A DNA stretch of 64,000 nt from positions 62,001-126,000 of the forward strand of contig BTUW01000006.1 in NCBI GenBank assembly GCA_045863055.1. Reading direction: 5' to 3'. This document shows positions 7,924 through 16,908 of this stretch, in pieces. The notes below the pieces were generated by a model. That model did no database searches. It saw only the letters and a program-made list of their open reading frames with translations, and had not been told where the DNA came from. Made by a program: the position numbers and the translations under genes. The stretch's first letter is position 1; each line of letters begins with the position of its first letter. This DNA is from UTCHB3 sp008363265. Lineage in GTDB: Bacteria > Bacteroidota > Ignavibacteria > Ignavibacteriales > Ignavibacteriaceae.

Positions 7924-9996
7924 ATGGGTTATATGGATAGGATCAGGAGCCTTGCTCCCTGGTTTATTCTTGGAGTTGGTGGAATCTTTATTCTGTTCAT
8001 GGTTGTAAGTGATATGAACTTCAGCCAGATAATGAATGACAGAAGTTCCATCGGCGAAATAAATGGTGACAAAGTAAACATTCAGGAGTTTGAGACTTTC
8101 TATCAGAACTACCTCGCCCAGTTAAAGCAAAGCGGGCAGGAACCTGATCTCTCAAACGACCAGCAACTCAGAGAGCAGGCATGGGATCAGTTTGTACAGC
8201 TGAAGATCATGGAGGATGCTTACAAAAAATATAACATCACCGTGTCTGATGATGAGATCAGAAATGTCGTTCTCGGAGAGAATCCGCCGGAATACCTGAA
8301 GAATTCTTTTATGGACTCCAACGGTGTATTCAACAGGGCTGCTTACGAGCAGGCACTGAAGGATCCCCGCAATAAAGAGAACCTCATCATGGTCGAGAAT
8401 AACATAAGACAGCAGCTTCTTTTCGCGAAGCTTCAGGCTCAGGTTGGAGCCGGTGTTGTTGTCACTGATGCCGAGATCAGAAGGAAGTTCCGCGATCAGG
8501 ATGTCAAGATGAGCGCTGATTATGCTCTTATCGACCTCAATGTATATCCCGATTCGACCGTGAAACCCACTGATGACGAACTCAAAGAATTTTACAATAA
8601 GAACAGTTATCTCTACCGTCAGGATGCAAACCGGAAACTTAAATTCCTGGCTATGAAGATACTGCCTTCCGAAAAAGACACGCAGGCGGTCACAACCATT
8701 TTGAAGAACGTTCTCTCCCGTATCAAATCGGATACTGGCTCAACATTCCAGAGTTTTGTTGAGAGCCAAAGTGAATCACCTTACACCAAAGATACAGTTG
8801 CCGTTAATATGATGCCGATTGGTTTGAAAAACTACAAGGGTGACATCAATGCGGGTGATGTAATTGGTCCTGTAGCCGGTGAAGGTGAAATGGGCATCTA
8901 CAAAATTTCCAGTGTGATCGAGGGAACTGAAGTTTTCGCGAGAGCATCCCACATCCTTCTTCCCAAGACCGGTGACGACAAGGCTGATCTTGATGCCGCG
9001 AACAAACTTTTCGAAGAGTTGAAAAAAGGGAAGAACTTTGCACAGGCTGCCAAAGAAGTATCGCAGGATCCGGGTTCTGCTGCAAATGGCGGAGACCTTG
9101 GATGGTTTGGTAAAGGCGCTATGGTTAAACCATTCGAAGATGCCTGCTTCAACGGCCCTGTTGGCGAGGTTCAAGCTCCGGTTAAAACCGACTATGGTTA
9201 CCACATTATCAGGGTTTCAGAGCGTTCTGCCAAAAAATATGTGATCGAAAAGATCACAAAGAAGCTAACCTACTCACCCGCAACTTTGAATCTTGTGAGA
9301 AGGGATGCTGAAGATCTCCTTGCTCTCGGCGCCAAAATTGGTCTTGATTCAGCCGCCAAAAGCAAAAATCTAGTTGCTCAGGAAACCACCCCTTTTACTT
9401 CCGATGTGGCCGCCGTTCCGGGACTTGGCTACAGCAGGAACCTCGTTGCGCTTTCCTTCAAAGAGGGTCTTAACGATTTCCTTCCTGTTACCGTTGTTGG
9501 TGATCAGGTCGTGATCGCTCAGATCAGCGAAGTGAACACCGCCGGAGTGAAGAAGTTTGAGTCGGTTAAAGAAGAACTTACCACTGCTGTTATCAGACAG
9601 AAGAAGTTCGAAATGGCTCTTGCAGCGCTTAATGCTGTTAAGGGGAAGATCGGAAACGACCTTTCAAAAGCTCCTTCGATCGACAAGAACATCCGTTTCG
9701 GTACCGCAGATTCATTCACAGTTGCCGGAAACATCCCCGGGCTTGGAATGGATTACGGTTTCAGTTTCGCAGCTTCAAAGGCCCAACCGAACACGATCAC
9801 CGGACCGGTTAAAGGACTCAGAGGCTACTACCTCATCAATGTAAAGATGAGACAGAACTTTAACGAGCAGAATTACCTCGCTCAGAGAAACACACTCAGG
9901 GATCAGATCCTTGGTGAGCGTCGTCAGATGGCCTTCCAGCAGTGGATGGAGATCATGAAAAAAGAGGCGAACGTCAAGTTTTATCCTCAAAACTGA
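7924..9996 (+). CDS. PpiD/SurA-like peptidyl-prolyl isomerase foldase
   Basis: 690 residues. One N-terminal membrane anchor (about residues 14-33) is followed by a SurA_N-3/PpiD-type chaperone region (SIGEINGDKVNIQEFE) and a parvulin (PpiC) domain at about 337-434, with 'ASHILLP', 'DPGSAANGGDLGWF' and 'GYHIIRV'. A second, degenerate parvulin-like region follows to the C-terminus. The protein should sit in the inner membrane facing the periplasm and assist folding of exported and outer-membrane proteins. The start is ATG 7924, with CGGAGG at 7907-7912; it lies after the predicted transcription start. ATG 7933 is a possible alternative. The gene has its own promoter and a strong terminator, so it is probably monocistronic. 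Confidence 0.9.
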   Translation: MGYMDRIRSLAPWFILGVGGIFILFMVVSDMNFSQIMNDRSSIGEINGDKVNIQEFETFYQNYLAQLKQSGQEPDLSNDQQLREQAWDQFVQLKIMEDAYKKYNITVSDDEIRNVVLGENPPEYLKNSFMDSNGVFNRAAYEQALKDPRNKENLIMVENNIRQQLLFAKLQAQVGAGVVVTDAEIRRKFRDQDVKMSADYALIDLNVYPDSTVKPTDDELKEFYNKNSYLYRQDANRKLKFLAMKILPSEKDTQAVTTILKNVLSRIKSDTGSTFQSFVESQSESPYTKDTVAVNMMPIGLKNYKGDINAGDVIGPVAGEGEMGIYKISSVIEGTEVFARASHILLPKTGDDKADLDAANKLFEELKKGKNFAQAAKEVSQDPGSAANGGDLGWFGKGAMVKPFEDACFNGPVGEVQAPVKTDYGYHIIRVSERSAKKYVIEKITKKLTYSPATLNLVRRDAEDLLALGAKIGLDSAAKSKNLVAQETTPFTSDVAAVPGLGYSRNLVALSFKEGLNDFLPVTVVGDQVVIAQISEVNTAGVKKFESVKEELTTAVIRQKKFEMALAALNAVKGKIGNDLSKAPSIDKNIRFGTADSFTVAGNIPGLGMDYGFSFAASKAQPNTITGPVKGLRGYYLINVKMRQNFNEQNYLAQRNTLRDQILGERRQMAFQQWMEIMKKEANVKFYPQN

Positions 9997-10010
9997 TAAG
10001 TTATTTTAAG

Positions 10011-10055
10011 CCCCACCTTGTGTTCCGCGCAACGCGAACCCCGGTGGGGTTTTTT
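10011..10055 (+). terminator. Rho-independent terminator after the PpiD-like gene
   Basis: CCCCACC (10011-10017) pairs with GGTGGGG (10043-10049), followed by six T. The loop holds an inner hairpin (CGCG-CAA-CGCG, 10026-10036), giving a long two-part stem. Confidence 0.85.
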
Positions 10056-10089
10056 ATATAGAGCCGGGAGTGATAAATTATAGTTCTGA

Positions 10090-10794
10090 ATGAAAAATTT
10101 TCTCATCGCCGCGATCGCAATAACCGTCTCAGTTGCCATATACCCGCAGCAGGGGTTCTCCCTCTCTGTGGGGGCAGGGTATGGTACGGCCTCACGCCTG
10201 ATACCGTATCCGTGGGTTTCCGACTTTGATCTGCGTGAAGCGGAGGTTTCACTCGGTTCATTTGTATTTCCTCAGATCTCTTTGGGTTACAGTTTCAGTG
10301 ACGGCATCGAGGGGGTTATTTCAGTCGAGTATGCAACAAAAAAAAGTGAGTTTTACGGGCAGACAGTCGACAGTGAGGCTGGTACAATTTTCATTCCGGT
10401 AAAAGACGGCTACACGTTCGTGCCTCTGGAACTTACTTTGAACTACACACTACCATTCAGCACCGAACAGATAAGGGTTTTTATCGGCGGAGGTGGAGGG
10501 CTCTATTTCACATCTTCTCTAAGGGAAGTGGCGGGGATAAAACCCGGTTCCGGAGGTTCAAAAACGGGATACGGGATCCATATTGTTTCAGGCATTGATT
10601 ATTTTTTCACCCGGAACGCAGGTTTATCGTTTTCCATGAAGTTCCGTGATCCTGAGATGGAGTTCAAAGGGTCGTATGAAAGTGTCACCGGAATCCATAA
10701 TGGCATGCCGGTAAGACTGGGATCAGACTTATTCAACCAAAAATTATCGCTTGAAGGCACTATATTTTTCCTTGGGCTGAAAGTGAAGCTCTGA
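10090..10794 (+). CDS. Outer-membrane beta-barrel protein, function unknown
   Basis: 234 residues. A signal peptide spans about residues 1-20 (hydrophobic, ending IYPQQ). The mature part is rich in alternating strands such as 'ISLGYSFSDGIEGVISVEYA' and 'FIGGGGGLYFTSS', with aromatic residues at strand ends and a final 'TIFFLGLKVKL', typical of an eight-strand OmpW/OmpX-like barrel. I do not recognise a specific family. It lies after a terminator and six bases before aroK, so it may share a transcript with the shikimate genes, though no functional link is apparent. Confidence 0.7.
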   Translation: MKNFLIAAIAITVSVAIYPQQGFSLSVGAGYGTASRLIPYPWVSDFDLREAEVSLGSFVFPQISLGYSFSDGIEGVISVEYATKKSEFYGQTVDSEAGTIFIPVKDGYTFVPLELTLNYTLPFSTEQIRVFIGGGGGLYFTSSLREVAGIKPGSGGSKTGYGIHIVSGIDYFFTRNAGLSFSMKFRDPEMEFKGSYESVTGIHNGMPVRLGSDLFNQKLSLEGTIFFLGLKVKL

Positions 10795-10799
10795 TCTAG

Positions 10800-11360
10800 A
10801 TGTATCATCAACGCATCTACCTCACAGGCTTCATGGGAACAGGCAAAACCACTCTGGGGAGGGTTGTAGCAAATTGCCTCGGTTGGGAATTCTTCGACAT
10901 TGATAAAGAGATCGAGAAGGATCAGGGCTGTACCGTCGCGGCAATCGTGCTGGAGAAAGGCGAGGCTGAATTCAGACGACTTGAAGTTTTGAAATTGATG
11001 GAACTCAGCGCTCGGGATGGGGCAGTAATTTCTCTCGGGGGCGGAAGCTTGATAGACGGTGCGAACCTCCGGCTTTGTAAAGAGACCGGTCTGTTGGTTT
11101 ACCTTAAAGCTGATCTTAATACCATTTACCACCGCGTTAAGAAGAAGACCACCCGCCCCCTTTTCAGGTCGGAGAACGACTCGGAGATGACGGAGCAAGA
11201 AGCCATGGCCAAATTAAAAACCCTTTTTGAGATAAGAAAACCGGGCTATGAGTCGGCAGATATAACAGTTGAAACCGAAGCTGATAATTTTGGGAAGAGC
11301 ATCGACAGGATAATAAACCGGATCCGGTCACGGAAACCGGAGAGGAAAAGAAAAAATTGA
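10800..11360 (+). CDS. aroK: Shikimate kinase
   Basis: 186-residue cytoplasmic enzyme that phosphorylates shikimate in the aromatic amino acid pathway. Walker A GFMGTGKTT lies at residues 10-18. The shikimate-binding 'DIDKEIEKDQG' and 'FRRLE' follow, then 'VISLGGGSL' and the lid arginine region 'TTRPLF'. Length is within the family norm of about 170-190. It starts at ATG 10800 and ends overlapping aroB (TTGA at 11357-11360), an arrangement that couples two steps of the same pathway. Confidence 0.93.
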   Translation: MYHQRIYLTGFMGTGKTTLGRVVANCLGWEFFDIDKEIEKDQGCTVAAIVLEKGEAEFRRLEVLKLMELSARDGAVISLGGGSLIDGANLRLCKETGLLVYLKADLNTIYHRVKKKTTRPLFRSENDSEMTEQEAMAKLKTLFEIRKPGYESADITVETEADNFGKSIDRIINRIRSRKPERKRKN

Positions 11361-12430
11361 GAAATATTACAATCGAAAGCAACAACGGTTCCTTCAACTA
11401 CGCACTCCTTTCTTCGCTCGATAAAATAAAAGAGCAGTTGAGTAAGTACCATGAAAAGTATAACTGTTACTACATAATCGATAAGAAAGTAAGGGGACTG
11501 TACGCTGATTTTTTTGCAGGATTCGTGAACGGATCAAATGTGTACGAATTTTCTGCTTCGGAGGAGAACAAGTCGTTCGAAACGATCTTTTCAATTTACG
11601 ATTTCCTCCTTTCCGGGCAGGCGGACAGAGGCAGTTGCATCATAGTTGTCGGTGGTGGAATAACAGGTGATACCGGTTCGTTCGCGGCGTCAACATTCAT
11701 GCGTGGTACAAAACTTGTGCATGTGCCGACAACACTTCTTGCAATGGTCGACAGCAGTATTGGCGGGAAAACCGGCGTTAACTACAACAAGTACAAAAAT
11801 TTCATCGGCAGTTTTTATGAGCCTGAATCCGTTATAACATCCGTAAAATTCCTTGAAACCCTCGACAGGGAAGACCTGCTTAGCGGAATGGGGGAAGTTC
11901 TGAAATATGCCCTTCTTGATGCTGATTTTTTCAACCACTGTTACGGAAAACTTGACGGCAGCCTCGATATTCGTGAAGAAGACCTGCTCTATCTTATCAG
12001 CAGGTCAGCCCACATCAAGAATTGGGTTGTGTCAGAGGATAAACTTGACATGAAAACGCGGCACGCGCTTAATCTCGGGCATACTTTCGGTCATGCTATT
12101 GAATCTGTTTCGGGATTTTCAGTTAAACACGGAATTTCGGTGATCGCGGGGATGCGAGGCGCGGCTTTCCTGGCAAAGAGCACCGGAATAATGAGTGAAA
12201 ATTCTTTCGTGAGGGTCTCTGAATTTCTGAACCGTTACCCGGTTGACAAAAAGATCGCATTACTTGATACAGGTTCCATTTATCGGGCGATGCAGGGCGA
12301 CAAAAAGAGGATCAACGGGAAAGTAAAATTTGTTTTGATCGGTGATCCTGGTGAACTCCATATTGATGTTGATTGCGATGAGCACGATGTTGTGAATGCG
12401 ATTGATTATATGAAGAGCACAATAAAATGA
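11357..12430 (+). CDS. aroB: 3-Dehydroquinate synthase
   Basis: 357 residues. It converts DAHP to 3-dehydroquinate, the second step of the shikimate pathway, using NAD and a divalent metal. Visible motifs are the NAD-binding 'VVGGGITGDTGSFAASTFMRG', 'PTTLLAMVDSSIGGKTGVN' and the metal ligands: Glu in 'GMGEVLKYALL', His in 'LNLGHTFGHAIE' and His in 'VKHG'. The start is TTG 11357, overlapping the aroK stop, with AGAGGAAAAG just upstream. A putative membrane permease and a DoxX protein follow at 7 and 13 bases, making a likely four-gene transcript. Confidence 0.94.
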   Translation: MRNITIESNNGSFNYALLSSLDKIKEQLSKYHEKYNCYYIIDKKVRGLYADFFAGFVNGSNVYEFSASEENKSFETIFSIYDFLLSGQADRGSCIIVVGGGITGDTGSFAASTFMRGTKLVHVPTTLLAMVDSSIGGKTGVNYNKYKNFIGSFYEPESVITSVKFLETLDREDLLSGMGEVLKYALLDADFFNHCYGKLDGSLDIREEDLLYLISRSAHIKNWVVSEDKLDMKTRHALNLGHTFGHAIESVSGFSVKHGISVIAGMRGAAFLAKSTGIMSENSFVRVSEFLNRYPVDKKIALLDTGSIYRAMQGDKKRINGKVKFVLIGDPGELHIDVDCDEHDVVNAIDYMKSTIK

Positions 12431-12437
12431 GGTTTTA

Positions 12438-13211
12438 TTGGAAGTTGCAATTGTAAGTGCCGTTGCGCTTTTTGCATCGATCCTGACATTTTTTTCCGGT
12501 TTTGGACTCGGGACCATCCTTACACCGGTTATGGCTATCTTTTTCCCGGTTGAAGTGGCCGTCGCTCTTACCGGCGTTGTCCATTTCACAAACAACATAT
12601 TCAAACTCTACCTTGTCAGAACTGATGTCTCGCGCCCTGTATTGATAAGATTCGGTGTGCCCGCTGTGCTGACCTCTTTTGCAGGTGCATTCCTGCTCAC
12701 TGCGATCACAGGGATGCCCGTCCTTTTCAGGTATACTCTTGGCGGGAGCACTTTTGAAGTGTTGCCGGTTAATCTTGTGATCGCCATCCTCCTTATTGTA
12801 TTCGCTGCCCTCGACCTGACTCCGAAATTTAAGAAACTTGAGTTCGGTAATGATAAAATGGTCTACGGCGGTCTTTTGAGCGGGTTCTTCGGTGGACTTA
12901 CAGGGATTCAGGGGGCACTTCGAAGCGCTTTTCTGATAAAAGCGGGATTGAGCAAGGAGAGCTACATTGCAACCGGAGTGGCTATTGCTGTTGTAATAGA
13001 TATTTCAAGATTATCTGTATACTCGACCAGATTTGTGGATGCTGATCTTACCGGCAACCTGCCGCTTCTGATCGCCGCAGTTCTCTTTGCAATGACCGGA
13101 GCCATCCTTGGTAAGCGGCTCCTTAAAAAGGTTACTCTCGATGCGGTTCACTCGATCGTGGCCGTAATGTTGATAGTGATCGGTGTGTTACTGGGAATGG
13201 GAATAATATGA
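12438..13211 (+). CDS. TauE/SafE (TSUP) family anion permease
   Basis: 257 residues with about eight hydrophobic segments. The N-terminal 'FFSGFGLGTILTPVMAIFFP' and the repeat-start 'GGLLSGFFGGLTGIQGALRSAFLIKAG' are the two half-repeat signatures of TSUP transporters, which move sulfite, organosulfonates or related anions across the inner membrane. Substrate cannot be told from sequence. The start is TTG 12438, 7 bases after aroB. The DoxX-like gene follows at 13 bases; such pairs are often seen in sulfur or redox contexts. Confidence 0.85.
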   Translation: MEVAIVSAVALFASILTFFSGFGLGTILTPVMAIFFPVEVAVALTGVVHFTNNIFKLYLVRTDVSRPVLIRFGVPAVLTSFAGAFLLTAITGMPVLFRYTLGGSTFEVLPVNLVIAILLIVFAALDLTPKFKKLEFGNDKMVYGGLLSGFFGGLTGIQGALRSAFLIKAGLSKESYIATGVAIAVVIDISRLSVYSTRFVDADLTGNLPLLIAAVLFAMTGAILGKRLLKKVTLDAVHSIVAVMLIVIGVLLGMGII

Positions 13212-13224
13212 GAGGAGGAATCCA

Positions 13225-13665
13225 TTGAAAGAGTTCTTGATCAAGATGATCAGATCTGTGGATGATAACCGTTCGATATTACCCAGACTCCTTGTTGGTC
13301 TGGTGTTTGTGTCGGAAGGTATTCAGAAGTTCTTATACCCGGATCTGGTTGGTGCAGGCAGGTTCACCAAGATCGGTTTTGAAAACCCGGAGTTCCTTGC
13401 CTATTTCGTAGCGGTATTTGAGGTAGTATGTGGTGCTCTTGTTCTTGCCGGATTTATGACCCGTCTTGCGGCGATACCCCTCGTTGTGATCATGAGTGTC
13501 GCGATTTACACCACCAAGATCCCCGTGCTGATGAAAGACGGTTTCTGGTCTATGGCTCATGCTTCAAGAAATGATTTCTCAATGACCATGATGCTGATCT
13601 TCCTGCTGATCTATGGCGCGGGAAAATATTCCTTTGACAAGATGCTTGAACAGCGGATCAGATAG
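13225..13665 (+). CDS. DoxX family membrane protein
   Basis: 146 residues with four transmembrane helices. Family features are 'LLVGLVFVSEGIQKFLYPD' at the start, 'FEVVCGALVLAGFMTRLAAIPLVVIM' in the middle and 'FSMTMMLIFLLIYGAGKYSFD' at the end. DoxX relatives are linked to membrane redox or thiol stress, but the exact reaction is unknown for most. The start is TTG 13225 with an excellent ribosome site (AGAGGAGGAA) seven bases upstream. The stop is only four bases from the end of the convergent deacetylase-like gene, leaving no room for a separate terminator. Confidence 0.85.
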   Translation: MKEFLIKMIRSVDDNRSILPRLLVGLVFVSEGIQKFLYPDLVGAGRFTKIGFENPEFLAYFVAVFEVVCGALVLAGFMTRLAAIPLVVIMSVAIYTTKIPVLMKDGFWSMAHASRNDFSMTMMLIFLLIYGAGKYSFDKMLEQRIR

Positions 13666-13669
13666 CCGG

Positions 13670-14782
13670 TTATTTCGACAACTGCATCTTCCGTGAGAGC
13701 GTCGATCCGTTAATAGTGAGCCTGTAAAAGTAGATCCCGCTACCGAGTCCATTCGCATCAAACCTCAAAGAATGGCTTCCGGCATCCACAAGACCATCCA
13801 GTAATGTGGCCACCGCACGCCCCAGCACATCATAAACTTTCAGTGACGCGTTGCCGCCAGAAGGGGTGCTGAACTCAATTACAGTCGATGGATTGAAAGG
13901 ATTCGGGAAATTCTGCTTCAATATAAATCCATCAGGAACGCTCTCGGGCTCACCGGCCAGATGGGAGGGGGCATCCCTGAAAGCCCGGGCCGCCTCTGTG
14001 AGAGTTCTGTACCTGATCTTCCCGGCGTATTCAATATTTAGTGAGTCCAAAAGTTCTCCGATCCATGTAACAACAAGCCCGTTCTGATACCCGGGCCGGG
14101 TGAAAGGATCATGCAGAAGAAGCATATAATAGCCATCCACCGCCCCTTTCGTTCTGATATCTTTGAGTGCGTTGGTCATCTGTGTCCGGTAGTCGGCCGG
14201 TTGCATGCTCCACGTAAATTCCTGATGCGACGCGAGATTGTACAACCCCGGATATTTGAACTGTTTTGTTGTACCGGTGGTGGAGACGATATCGAATCCC
14301 TGATCAACGAGCATCCTCCAGCTGATAGTGTCGGCGTGGTGGCCGGGTGGTACAAAGCTGACCGGCCGGAAGCCGAGGGAGTCGTTCAGTATCTTCAGCG
14401 AAGTATCGGTCATGGCTGATTGAACCGCATACGGGTGGTTGTAGCCCTGAGTGGCGCAGTAATATTCATGCCCTGTGCTTCCGCATCTCAGACAGGTGTG
14501 ATTATATCCGTGAAGGGATATCTCATGTCCGTCAGCCATTGTCGTCAGCAACTGACCGGTAACGAAACCTGAAGTATTGAGGTTTTCAATTAACCGGTGT
14601 GGAATCACAGCCCAGGTTACTTTTCCACCTCTGAACTCAACGGTCCTCTGAAAGGGGAGCAACCCGGGTGCATAGCTCACATTCCGTGACTGAATATCAT
14701 CGACTCTGATCACGAAGACCAGACTGTCGCCGGCGAAAGCGGTGAAAAAAGAAAAAACAAGAAGGAAAAAAAGTTTGCGCAT
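13670..14782 (-). CDS. Polysaccharide deacetylase-like T9SS cargo protein
   Basis: 370 residues. A signal peptide spans 1-17. The catalytic part (about 20-260) resembles the NodB/DUF2334 deacetylase fold: an Asp pair in 'FVIRVDDIQ' and the metal-type motif 'HEISLHGYNHT', followed by 'FVPPGHH'. Residues 290-370 are a T9SS type A sorting domain with the 'NFPNPFNPST' signature and a terminal 'GIYFYRLTINGSTLSRKMQLSK' strand pair. The protein is therefore probably exported through the outer membrane and anchored or released at the cell surface, acting on an acetylated sugar polymer. Substrate is not predictable. It is convergent with doxX; its upstream region holds a hairpin and promoter-like elements. 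Confidence 0.8.
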   Translation of the reverse strand: MRKLFFLLVFSFFTAFAGDSLVFVIRVDDIQSRNVSYAPGLLPFQRTVEFRGGKVTWAVIPHRLIENLNTSGFVTGQLLTTMADGHEISLHGYNHTCLRCGSTGHEYYCATQGYNHPYAVQSAMTDTSLKILNDSLGFRPVSFVPPGHHADTISWRMLVDQGFDIVSTTGTTKQFKYPGLYNLASHQEFTWSMQPADYRTQMTNALKDIRTKGAVDGYYMLLLHDPFTRPGYQNGLVVTWIGELLDSLNIEYAGKIRYRTLTEAARAFRDAPSHLAGEPESVPDGFILKQNFPNPFNPSTVIEFSTPSGGNASLKVYDVLGRAVATLLDGLVDAGSHSLRFDANGLGSGIYFYRLTINGSTLSRKMQLSK

Positions 14783-14840
14783 GGATCAAGTTACGTTGAA
14801 TGTTAAACCGAAATTTAAGAAATATTGGCTTTAAAAGAGG

Positions 14841-14950
14841 AACTGCCGGAAAAGAGGGCGCATTTCCGGCAGTAGTTGTGTGTTACTATAAGGAGGGTTA
14901 AAGGAACATCTCATCGAGTGTCCATATTATAACAACTATCGTGCCAAAAG
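14841..14950 (-). ncRNA. Candidate small RNA or structured leader (promoter-like element plus hairpin)
   Basis: The 265-base gap between 14782 and 15048 holds a perfect 10-bp stem: CTGCCGGAAA (14843-14852) with TTTCCGGCAG (14863-14872). On the minus strand the hairpin is followed by TTCCTCTTTT, a weak terminator tail. Upstream on the same strand are TTGGCACG-N4-TTG (14947-14933; sigma-54-like, but with GT in place of GC at -12) and TATAAT (14931-14926). A minus-strand transcript of about 80 bases would result, carrying a CCUCCUU anti-Shine-Dalgarno stretch. It could equally be the 5' leader of the deacetylase-like gene. Confidence 0.3.
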
Positions 14951-15047
14951 AATATGAAGCATAAGCGAATATTTTATTTCGGAATTTATCTCTAAATTTC
15001 CGTTAACGAGAAAAAATTTTCAAAAATGAGAACGAGAGAAATTAGAG

Positions 15048-16004
15048 ATGCTGAAGAATATGCTCGATAATCGTGTGATTATCGACTATGAGAAAGAGAT
15101 AATCGCGCTAAAAGAGAAGATGAACGCTGTGATACTTGCTCACTACTATCAAACCGGGGATATTCAGGAGATAGCCGATTTCATTGGTGACAGCCTCGAA
15201 CTGGCGCGAAAGGCCAAGGAATCGAAGGCGGATGTGATAGTTTTTTGCGGTGTCCATTTTATGGCGGAGACCGCCAAGATACTTAATCCTGACAAACTGG
15301 TGCTTCTTCCTGACCTCGAAGCCGGGTGCTCACTCGCTGACAGTTGCCCTGCTGAGCCCTTTACCGCGTTTAGAAACAGATATCCCGACCACATGGTGCT
15401 CAGTTATATCAACTGTTCTGCTGAGATTAAAGCCCTCAGCGATATAATCGTCACCTCGAGCAATGCCGAAAAGATTGTAAGACAGCTTCCCGAAACCCAG
15501 CCGGTTATCTTCGCCCCCGACAAGAATCTCGGCAAATACATCATGAAGAAAACGGGGAGGGAAATGGTGCTGTGGGATGGTTCCTGCATCGTGCATGAAA
15601 CATTCAGTGAGAGGAAGATACTCGAACTGATGCTCGCGAACCCTGAAGCGAAACTTATCGCTCACCCTGAATGTGAAGATCACCTTCTCGAGAAGGCGTT
15701 TTACATCGGCTCCACATCTGCACTTCTGAAATTTGTGCAGACAGACACTTCAACCGAATATATAGTCGCTACCGAACCGGGAATAATCTATCAGATGGAA
15801 AAAGCCGTCCCGTGGAAGAAGTTTATTCCGGCACCCGGCGAGGAGGAGTCATGCAACTGCAACAACTGCCCTTATATGAAACTTAACACCATGGAAAAAC
15901 TTTATAACTGCATGGTAAACAGGACACCGGAGATAACACTTCCCGATGTTATCAGGGTGAAAGCCTTGCGACCTTTGGAGAAAATGCTTGAAATGAGCAA
16001 ATAA
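15048..16004 (+). CDS. nadA: Quinolinate synthase NadA
   Basis: 318-residue [4Fe-4S] enzyme that condenses iminoaspartate with dihydroxyacetone phosphate to quinolinate for NAD synthesis. Family features are 'AVILAHYYQTGDIQEIADFIGDSLELA', 'CGVHFMAETAKIL', 'PDLEAGCSLADSC', 'YINCSAEIKALSD', 'PDKNLG' and the C-terminal cluster region 'CNCNNCPYMKLNTMEKLY'. Cluster ligands are expected among the Cys of GCSLAD, the central 'IAHPEC' and the C-terminal group. ATG 15048 is used; ATG 15060 is possible. nadB and nadC are not nearby. It precedes the phenylalanine hydroxylase gene by 18 bases and may share its transcript. Confidence 0.94.
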   Translation: MLKNMLDNRVIIDYEKEIIALKEKMNAVILAHYYQTGDIQEIADFIGDSLELARKAKESKADVIVFCGVHFMAETAKILNPDKLVLLPDLEAGCSLADSCPAEPFTAFRNRYPDHMVLSYINCSAEIKALSDIIVTSSNAEKIVRQLPETQPVIFAPDKNLGKYIMKKTGREMVLWDGSCIVHETFSERKILELMLANPEAKLIAHPECEDHLLEKAFYIGSTSALLKFVQTDTSTEYIVATEPGIIYQMEKAVPWKKFIPAPGEEESCNCNNCPYMKLNTMEKLYNCMVNRTPEITLPDVIRVKALRPLEKMLEMSK

Positions 16005-16022
16005 AAGCCATCAATAACATAC

Positions 16023-16853
16023 ATGGAGATCAATGTGTTGGATGACAGCAATGTGAAACCACAGGGTGCTTACGAAAAGGCAGCCGAAGAAGGGATCGAC
16101 CCAAGATGCATCCCCCAAACCCTCGACGGGCTGCCGCCGGTCGGGGATGAGATCAATACTCCCGTCTACTCTGATGAGGACAACGAAACATGGGGCTATC
16201 TCTACAAGCGGCAAACCAGTCTGCTTCAGGGAAGGGTTTGTGAGGAATATATAGAGGGAGTGCGGTTGATGGGATTCGATCACGATCATATCCCCCCGCT
16301 GAAGCACCTCAGCAATGTACTGACCAATGCAACAGGCTGGAAGATCGGAAGAGTGCCCGGACTGATCCAGGCACAGAATTTTTTCGAACTCCTAAGACAA
16401 AGAATATTTCCTTCTACCGATTATATCAGAGGGAAACACGAACGCGACTACACCCCAGCCCCGGATTGTTTCCACGATATTTTCGGACACATGCCGCTTC
16501 TTACAAACCCCAGTTTCGCGAATTTTTATCAGAAGTTCGGTGAGGCTGCAATGGTTGCGCAGGGGGAACAGCAGATCTGGCTCGAACGGTTTCACTGGTT
16601 CACCGTTGAGTTCGGACTTATCAACACTCCCGCGGGTCGGCGTATTTACGGTGCCGGTATAGTATCCTCCTTCAAGGAGGTAGATCACGCACTCGGTAAT
16701 GAAGTTAAAGTGATCCCTTTCTCACCTGAGGCAGTGATATCGCAGGAGTATCAAGTATGGCATCTTCAACCGGTACTTTTCGCCATCGATTCCTTCGAAC
16801 AGCTCGAGGAAGGATTTATTTCCTGGGGGAAAAGGGAAGGAATTTTGAACTAA
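16023..16853 (+). CDS. phhA: Phenylalanine 4-monooxygenase (pterin-dependent aromatic amino acid hydroxylase)
   Basis: 276 residues, the length of bacterial single-domain enzymes without the regulatory ACT domain. It hydroxylates phenylalanine to tyrosine with O2, tetrahydropterin and non-haem iron. The iron triad is visible: His151 and His156 in 'CFHDIFGHMPLL' and Glu196 in 'FTVEFGLI'. Pterin/substrate region residues 'VPGLIQAQNFFELL' also match. The following genes encode a full set of BH4-synthesis activities, so its cofactor is probably made by the same locus. No pterin-4a-carbinolamine dehydratase (PhhB) is present in the window. It is closest to the phenylalanine branch rather than tryptophan hydroxylase by general pattern, but substrate is inferred. 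Confidence 0.9.
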   Translation: MEINVLDDSNVKPQGAYEKAAEEGIDPRCIPQTLDGLPPVGDEINTPVYSDEDNETWGYLYKRQTSLLQGRVCEEYIEGVRLMGFDHDHIPPLKHLSNVLTNATGWKIGRVPGLIQAQNFFELLRQRIFPSTDYIRGKHERDYTPAPDCFHDIFGHMPLLTNPSFANFYQKFGEAAMVAQGEQQIWLERFHWFTVEFGLINTPAGRRIYGAGIVSSFKEVDHALGNEVKVIPFSPEAVISQEYQVWHLQPVLFAIDSFEQLEEGFISWGKREGILN

Positions 16854-16908
16854 ACTTAAAAATGATTGTTGTAACATATATTAAACAACAATTTTTTGGA
16901 GATCTTTT

